From RGIG7213 sp045540335 (GTDB lineage Bacteria; Bacillota; Clostridia; Oscillospirales; CAG-272): a stretch of DNA of 25,071 nt. The notes below the pieces were generated by a model. The model was given only the letters and a program-made list of their open reading frames with translations, did not search any database and was not told the DNA's origin. Shown here piece by piece: positions 21,735 through 25,071 of this stretch. Position 1 is the first letter of the stretch; each line of letters opens with the position of its first letter. The stretch is taken from assembly GCA_045540335.1 (NCBI GenBank), contig JAZQHC010000033.1:1-25071 (forward strand), read 5' to 3'. The translations under genes were made by a program, and so were the position numbers.

Positions 21735-21764
21735 CCCCGACAGATCTTTTGAAGTCTGTCGGGG
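21735..21764 (+). terminator. Intrinsic terminator of the HIT gene, same stem as at 176
   Basis: CCCCGACAGA (21735-21744) / TCTGTCGGGG (21755-21764), identical in stem to 176-205 and followed by the same TATTTGTTTT about six bases later. Confidence 0.85.
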
Positions 21765-21818
21765 TTATCTATTTGTTTTGTGGATCAAATTTAAGTCTTA
21801 TGAGCAAACTTCCTTATG
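21735..21818 (+). repeat. Dispersed repeat copy 2
   Basis: Second copy of the unit at 176-293, with the terminator stem, TATTTGTTTT and CAAACTTCCTTATG (21805-21818) in the same order. Some 21 kb separates the two. Confidence 0.6.
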
Positions 21819-21859
21819 AGAACCAGCTTATTGCTTCACCTTTTTTGTTATTTACCGAA

Positions 21860-22175
21860 AACCACCTGCAGGTGGTTAGATAGAGGCTTTTGCCGATTAG
21901 TAATTCTGCCGCAGCGATAGGCTCCTTCTGAAAGGAAACTGTCGAGCGAATGCAGACTGAGGTACAGTTCGTAATGATAAAACTCAGCAAAACATCACTA
22001 TAACGCAGGCTCCTTCCACCGCGTTGCGGTCCCCCTTCCTCTTTGAGGAAGGCTTTGAATTGCCACATCTGTGGCGGCAGAGCGCCGTTTGTAAGTGCCA
22101 AATGCTTCGGTGGGCTTTAAGCCCCGCCGGTAACACGCCCTTATAGGGCTTAGCAAGCCCCGGCTTAGCCGGTGG
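21860..22175. repeat. Hairpin-rich non-coding stretch with an 18-bp perfect palindrome
   Basis: This fills most of the 628-base gap between the HIT gene and the tRNA cluster. It begins with the perfect palindrome AACCACCTGCAGGTGGTT (21860-21877). Further hairpins are ACCGC/GCGGT (22018-22030), CCTTCCTC/GAGGAAGG (22034-22052), GCCAC/GTGGC (about 22062-22075), GCCCT/AGGGC (22137-22149) and CGGC/GCCG (22161-22171). Frames that cross it have no family features. It resembles degenerate intergenic palindromic repeats common in clostridia. Between 22200 and 22283 there is only A/T-rich DNA before the tRNA promoter. Confidence 0.6.
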
Positions 22176-22283
22176 TTATGACTTTCACACTTCCCTTTCA
22201 CACTCGTTATTTTGTCTTAATATCGGTAAATTTAAAATCAAATAAAAAAACAAAAAAAATCTAAAAAAAATTAAAAAAAGGTA

Positions 22284-22312
22284 TTGACAAATCAAAAAAA
22301 GTGTGGTATATT
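22284..22312 (+). promoter_or_regulatory. Promoter of the tRNA cluster
   Basis: TTGACA (22284-22289), 17 bases, TATATT (22307-22312), 44 bases before the first tRNA, in very A-rich DNA that may act as an UP element. Confidence 0.85.
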
Positions 22313-22355
22313 AATTAAGCCGTGCAGCGAGAGGCAATCTTAAAGCAGTCGGCAT

Positions 22356-22431
22356 GGGAGCATAGCTCAGCTGGGAGAGCATCTGCCTTACAAGCAGAGG
22401 GTCATAGGTTCGAGCCCTATTGTTCCCACCA
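22356..22431 (+). tRNA. tRNA-Val (anticodon TAC)
   Basis: 76 bases, full cloverleaf: acceptor GGGAGCA / TGTTCCC, D-arm GCTCAGCTGGGAGAGC, anticodon stem-loop CTGCC-TTACAAG, T-loop GGTTCGAGCCC, encoded CCA. Anticodon TAC reads valine codons. Confidence 0.96.
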
Positions 22432-22435
22432 ATTC

Positions 22436-22512
22436 GGCCCGGTAGTTCAGTTGGTTAGAACGCTAGCCTGTCACGCTAGAGGTCAGGGGTTCGAGTCCCC
22501 TTCGGGTCGCCA
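22436..22512 (+). tRNA. tRNA-Asp (anticodon GTC)
   Basis: 77 bases. Acceptor GGCCCGG / TCGGGTC, D-arm with GTTCAGTTGG, anticodon stem CTAGC / GCTAG around CTGTCAC, T-loop GGTTCGAGTCC, encoded CCA. Four bases after tRNA-Val. Confidence 0.96.
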
Positions 22513-22515
22513 CTT

Positions 22516-22591
<76 letters not shown>

Positions 22592-22623
22592 GCCCGTTCT
22601 TTCCAACGAGCACGGGCACATAT

Positions 22624-22699
22624 GCGGATTTAGCTCATTTGGTAGAGCGCGACCTTGCCAAGGTCGAGGTGGCGGGTTCGAGCCCCGTAATCCGCTCCA
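22624..22699 (+). tRNA. tRNA-Gly (anticodon GCC)
   Basis: 76 bases. Acceptor GCGGATT / AATCCGC, anticodon stem CGACC / GGTCG around TTGCCAA, T-loop GGTTCGAGCCC, encoded CCA. Confidence 0.96.
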
Positions 22700-22704
22700 A
22701 ATGT

Positions 22705-22736
22705 AACGACAAAAATCAAATCTGATTTTTGTCGTT
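22705..22736 (+). terminator. Terminator inside the tRNA cluster
   Basis: 14-bp stem AACGACAAAAATCA (22705-22718) / TGATTTTTGTCGTT (22723-22736) followed by TTCTTCT, between tRNA-Gly and tRNA-Cys. It would reduce transcription of tRNA-Cys. Confidence 0.75.
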
Positions 22737-22747
22737 TTCTTCTAAAC

Positions 22748-22822
<75 letters not shown>

Positions 22823-22823
22823 G

Positions 22824-22858
22824 AAAAAATCCCATCTGCAATGCAGATGGGATTTTTT
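22824..22858 (+). terminator. Terminator of the tRNA cluster
   Basis: AAAAAATCCCATCTGCA (22824-22840) / TGCAGATGGGATTTTTT (22842-22858): a long near-perfect stem with terminal Ts. Confidence 0.9.
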
Positions 22859-22862
22859 CAAC

Positions 22863-23012
22863 TAAATCCGCCGTCAGCGGAAGAAATCCACTTCGAAGAT
22901 GAAATCTGCCTTGCGGCAGGAGATGGGGGCGGATTTAATTTCATCTGAGGCGGCACGCCGAAGATTTCATCCGAGCGGAGTGAGGATTTCATCGCGCATC
23001 GCGCGATTTCAT
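22863..23012. repeat. Hairpin array B (spacer word GATGAAATC, then GATTTCATC)
   Basis: The outer inverted repeat TAAATCCGCC (22863-22872) / GGCGGATTTA (22928-22937) encloses the hairpin CTGCC/GGCAG and the words GAAATC (22883) and GATGAAATC (22898). To the right the word flips: ATTTCATC (22938), GATTTCATC (22963 and 22985), GATTTCAT (23005), separating GGCG/CGCC and TCGCGC/GCGCGA hairpins and one imperfect unit. Same architecture as array A with a different word. Confidence 0.82.
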
Positions 23013-23032
23013 TAAAACCTCTCCCTCAGGTC

Positions 23033-23061
23033 TTGAAAAACACCGAAAACTGTGATATAAT
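23033..23061 (+). promoter_or_regulatory. Promoter of the small lipoprotein gene
   Basis: TTGAAA (23033-23038), 17 bases, TATAAT (23056-23061), with AAAGGCGGTGGAG only about ten bases on. The same compact module precedes the next two genes. Confidence 0.85.
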
Positions 23062-23084
23062 AAAATCAGAAAGGCGGTGGAGAT

Positions 23085-23561
23085 ATGAAAAAGATAATTG
23101 CATTATTTGTCAGCTTACTTCTGATTGTCTGTTTTTCCTCTTGTGCTAATATAAAAAAGGATTTGGAGTTTTCACAGGATAGGGCTAATGTTCAATCTAT
23201 AGAGATTTACAAACCCGAGCGTGCATATTACGAAGGAGATATTTCCGGTTTTCTTAAAACCAATGAGCCTCTTGCAGTTTTGGATTCTGAACATTACACG
23301 AATTTTTTGGACACACTTTGTACCCTCGATTTTGAGAAAGAAGTAGTCTTTTTGCCAACTCCTATGGACGGTGGTTATGATTACGAAGGATACATAATAG
23401 CGATAGTATATTCGGATGGCGGCTATGATATTATTGCCGAGCACGGTTTATATTCTTATGCCGTTGGCAGTGATGGGCAAGGACGTCACAAATATGACCA
23501 TTCCGATTACTGCGGTGAAACGCCGTGGGCAGAATTTATTGAGGAATATATAGAAAAATAA
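23085..23561 (+). CDS. Small putative lipoprotein of unknown function
   Basis: 158 residues. N-terminal KK, hydrophobic stretch and FSSC (Cys20) form a lipoprotein-type signal, with a slightly atypical lipobox. The rest is polar and beta-rich (VQSIEIYKPERAYYEGD, EKEVVFLPTP, GYIIAIVYSDGGYDIIAEHG), ending with an acidic helix. No catalytic motif or recognised family. SD AAAGGCGGTGGAG sits just before the ATG. It is isolated between array B and a long inverted repeat, in AT-rich sequence unlike the core genes, suggesting acquisition. Confidence 0.75.
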   Translation: MKKIIALFVSLLLIVCFSSCANIKKDLEFSQDRANVQSIEIYKPERAYYEGDISGFLKTNEPLAVLDSEHYTNFLDTLCTLDFEKEVVFLPTPMDGGYDYEGYIIAIVYSDGGYDIIAEHGLYSYAVGSDGQGRHKYDHSDYCGETPWAEFIEEYIEK

Positions 23562-23564
23562 TTC

Positions 23565-23614
23565 GGCATCTTTTTTGTCAACACACTTCAATGCGTCTTG
23601 ACAAAAAAGATGCC
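23565..23614 (+). terminator. Long inverted repeat after the lipoprotein gene
   Basis: Perfect 17-bp arms GGCATCTTTTTTGTCAA (23565-23581) and TTGACAAAAAAGATGCC (23598-23614), 16-base loop. Likely an mRNA 3' hairpin. The first 14 bases of the left arm recur at 24702-24715. Confidence 0.7.
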
Positions 23615-23620
23615 AAGCAG

Positions 23621-23648
23621 AAAACCCGAGATTTTCTCGGGTTTTCTT
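23621..23648 (+). terminator. Intrinsic terminator
   Basis: AAAACCCGAGA (23621-23631) / TCTCGGGTTTT (23635-23645), a three-base loop with terminal Ts, seven bases after the preceding inverted repeat. Confidence 0.85.
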
Positions 23649-23772
23649 CGTTTTTTGCCGTTTTCCTCACTTTTTGAAATTTGGATTTTCGTGCAAATAA
23701 AAAGATGCCAATCGGCATTTTGGGGTAAGGAACCGGAAATGAACCTTTCCCATGCTATTTTTACGGCAAATA

Positions 23773-23800
23773 TTGAAAAAATCAGAAAATATGATATAAT
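23773..23800 (+). promoter_or_regulatory. Promoter of the single-pass membrane protein gene
   Basis: TTGAAA (23773-23778), 16 bases, TATAAT (23795-23800), then AAATCC and AAAGGTGGTG leading straight to the GTG start. Confidence 0.8.
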
Positions 23801-23824
23801 AAATCCAAGAAAGGTGGTGTTTTT

Positions 23825-24685
23825 GTGACGAAACAAGAAGTTCTACAAGGCGCACTTGCTTTGAATGAAAGCGATAAGAAATATACTGTTTCAGTTGAAG
23901 GCGATAAAATAATTATCGAAACGAAATATCACGGTACACGTGTGAGAGAATCCACGTTCCGCTGTGTCGCACAGTTAAAGGATGATAAAACCTATATAGA
24001 AACAACGTATGACTTCGACGGATATCGCAAGCAATATGGAGTTCGTAAAAAAGCAGTTTCTTACCGTTTGGATGGATCAAAAGAGGTATTCGATTCGGAA
24101 GAGGTAAAGAGTGTCTTGCGAAATTACCTCGATTCATGCGGATATCAAAGAACCGTCAACAAAAAACTCATCACATTTTGCATCGCTATTCCGGTTGCTG
24201 TTATTCTTGCGATACTGATTGCAGTTATCATTTCGTTAGCCTCGGAATCTAAATTTGTTGATACAAACGGACCGGAGAATTTTGCGTTGACCGAAATTAC
24301 TCGGGACGATATTTTAAGTAAGGATAACAATTACAGAAGTTCGATGGTGTCGGAAAAACATTCCGGACGTCATACAAACATAATTGGAACAAGACTTCGC
24401 GATGTCGATTACGATTACATCAGCAGATCGTTTGGAAAGATACATGGGGTTATAATTCTTCAAGCGACCAAAATATCGGGTAATACTCTTACGCTTAACA
24501 TCAGCAGCTCCGTGGAAGCGGGAAATGCCGAAATAGTAATTATTATTGACGGAGAATATTATTGCTCGGTTGATGTTAATGAAAGCCAAACTGTTACGTT
24601 GCAAGATGTTTCCAATAAGGAAGTGATCGTTAAGCTTGCGGCTGAAGGGGCAAAAATGAAAATTGATGTTACTCGCGCGTACTAA
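23825..24685 (+). CDS. Single-pass membrane protein with extracytoplasmic beta-rich domain, unknown function
   Basis: 286 residues from a GTG start with AAAGGTGGTG upstream; no in-frame ATG is better placed. A polar N-terminal domain (about 1-113; TVSVEGDKIIIETKYHG, RCVAQLKDDKTYIETTYDFDGYRKQYG) is followed by one strong membrane helix (about 115-139, CIAIPVAVILAILIAVIISLA) and a C-terminal domain (about 145-286) rich in strands (GVIILQATKISGNTLTLNISSSVEAGNAEIVIIIDGEYYCSVDV), immunoglobulin-like in appearance. The N-domain is probably cytoplasmic and the C-domain outside. Family not recognised. AT-rich like its neighbours and flanked by copies of GGCATCTTTTTTGT. Confidence 0.72.
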   Translation: MTKQEVLQGALALNESDKKYTVSVEGDKIIIETKYHGTRVRESTFRCVAQLKDDKTYIETTYDFDGYRKQYGVRKKAVSYRLDGSKEVFDSEEVKSVLRNYLDSCGYQRTVNKKLITFCIAIPVAVILAILIAVIISLASESKFVDTNGPENFALTEITRDDILSKDNNYRSSMVSEKHSGRHTNIIGTRLRDVDYDYISRSFGKIHGVIILQATKISGNTLTLNISSSVEAGNAEIVIIIDGEYYCSVDVNESQTVTLQDVSNKEVIVKLAAEGAKMKIDVTRAY

Positions 24686-24701
24686 TAGGGCAAATGAGAT
24701 A

Positions 24702-24715
24702 GGCATCTTTTTTGT
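24702..24715 (+). repeat. Second copy of the 14-mer GGCATCTTTTTTGT
   Basis: Identical to the first 14 bases of the inverted-repeat arm at 23565. The two copies are in direct orientation and bracket the 23825-24685 gene; the inverted copy lies at 23601-23614. Confidence 0.8.
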
Positions 24716-24722
24716 TTTGAAA

Positions 24723-24913
24723 ATGAAGCGCACCTGCGGTGCATGAAGCAAGTTACGAAGCAACTTATGAAGCAGGGCTTCGCCCTATGAAGCGAGCCTT
24801 CGGCTCACTGCTCTTTTATTCGTACGAGCATAGCGAGGTGCTTCACGGCGCAACGCGCCGCTTCATAGAAGCCGTAGGGCTTCTGCTTCATATTCGCAAA
24901 GCGAATGCTTCAT
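24723..24913. repeat. Hairpin array C (spacer word ATGAAGC, then GCTTCAT)
   Basis: Four copies of ATGAAGC (24723, 24743, 24767, 24787) separate small hairpins GCACC/GGTGC, AAGTT/AACTT, AGGGC/GCCCT and GAGCC/GGCTC. After a central 33-base segment the word becomes its reverse complement: GCTTCA at 24840, then GCTTCAT at 24860, 24885 and 24907, separating CGGCGC/GCGCCG, AGAAGCC/GGCTTCT and ATTCGC/GCGAAT. Perfect mirror symmetry, no coding potential. Confidence 0.9.
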
Positions 24914-24919
24914 TTCCCT

Positions 24920-24949
24920 TTTACACTCCACCTTAAATCGTGCTATAAT
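24920..24949 (+). promoter_or_regulatory. Promoter of the last partial gene
   Basis: TTTACA (24920-24925), 18 bases, TATAAT (24944-24949), then AAACCCTGAAAGGCGGTTGATT before the ATG; the -10 to SD block closely matches those at 23056 and 23795. Confidence 0.7.
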
Positions 24950-24971
24950 AAACCCTGAAAGGCGGTTGATT

Positions 24972-25071
24972 ATGATTAAAGTCAAATTGAATTTAAAATT
25001 TTATTTTGTTTTTCTTCTTATGTTTTTCCTTGTTGCGTTTGTATGGTATGGCATTTACTTTCTTAATTCTA
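24972..25071 (+). CDS. Start of a membrane or exported protein, truncated by window end
   Basis: Only 33 codons are present. ATG at 24972 with AAAGGCGGT upstream. The N-terminus is basic (MIKVKLNLK) and then strongly hydrophobic (FYFVFLLMFFLVAFVWYGIYF), a signal anchor or first membrane helix. No family can be assigned from this part. It continues the series of small envelope-associated genes after the tRNA cluster. Confidence 0.6.
   Translation, partial: MIKVKLNLKFYFVFLLMFFLVAFVWYGIYFLNS

Overview
The window reads as chromosome of an endospore-forming Clostridia (Firmicutes) of moderate GC content, probably an uncultured gut lineage. The reasons are: germination protease Gpr, a SpoVAF/GerA-family protein and a YtvI-like permease; purine-rich Shine-Dalgarno sites (GGAGG, AAGGGG) before nearly every gene; perfect TTGACA-17-TATAAT promoters; split transketolase; an infC-rpmI-rplT operon with a transcription-attenuation leader; and a dockerin/ricin-lectin secreted protein typical of polysaccharide-rich habitats. 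Genus and species cannot be told from the sequence.

Layout. 1-380: the tail of an alpha/beta hydrolase, then a terminator and repeat. 381-1319 (-): secreted SGNH-like lipoprotein. 1515-5006 (+): gpr, a MazF-type endoRNase with no visible antitoxin, a predicted wall-anchored protein, and spoVAF. 5100-6284 (-): two small membrane proteins. 6476-10961 (-): pepP-type peptidase, efp, a CD1247-like zinc-ribbon protein, and a 724-residue dockerin/lectin/SGNH protein paralogous to the 381-1319 gene. 11079-13500 (+): ytvI-like gene, then infC-rpmI-rplT; infC appears to start at an AUA codon immediately after an intrinsic terminator. 13689-17854 (+): four tightly packed genes (multi-spanning membrane protein, decaprenyl-phosphate phosphoribosyltransferase-like UbiA, HAD phosphatase, acyltransferase-3) that look like a polyprenyl-phospho-pentose and glycan-decoration cassette. 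18073-20563 (+): both transketolase halves and a TraX-family protein.

From 20564 to the end the character changes to accessory DNA: a four-helix-bundle (IVS/S23-type) protein, a HIT-family protein, a hairpin-rich 600-base gap, five tRNA genes (Val, Asp, Phe, Gly, Cys), and three small surface or membrane proteins with near-identical compact promoter/SD modules. Three intergenic gaps here hold arrays of small perfect hairpins separated by a short word that switches to its own reverse complement at the array centre. Each array has its own word (GTGATAT, GATGAAATC, ATGAAGC). These mirror-symmetric hairpin arrays are the most unusual structure in the window.

Working together: the first third carries spore formation and germination functions, the middle the translation machinery (IF3, L35, L20, EF-P), then envelope glycan synthesis and pentose-phosphate metabolism. 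The last 4.5 kb looks like an acquisition zone around a tRNA cluster.
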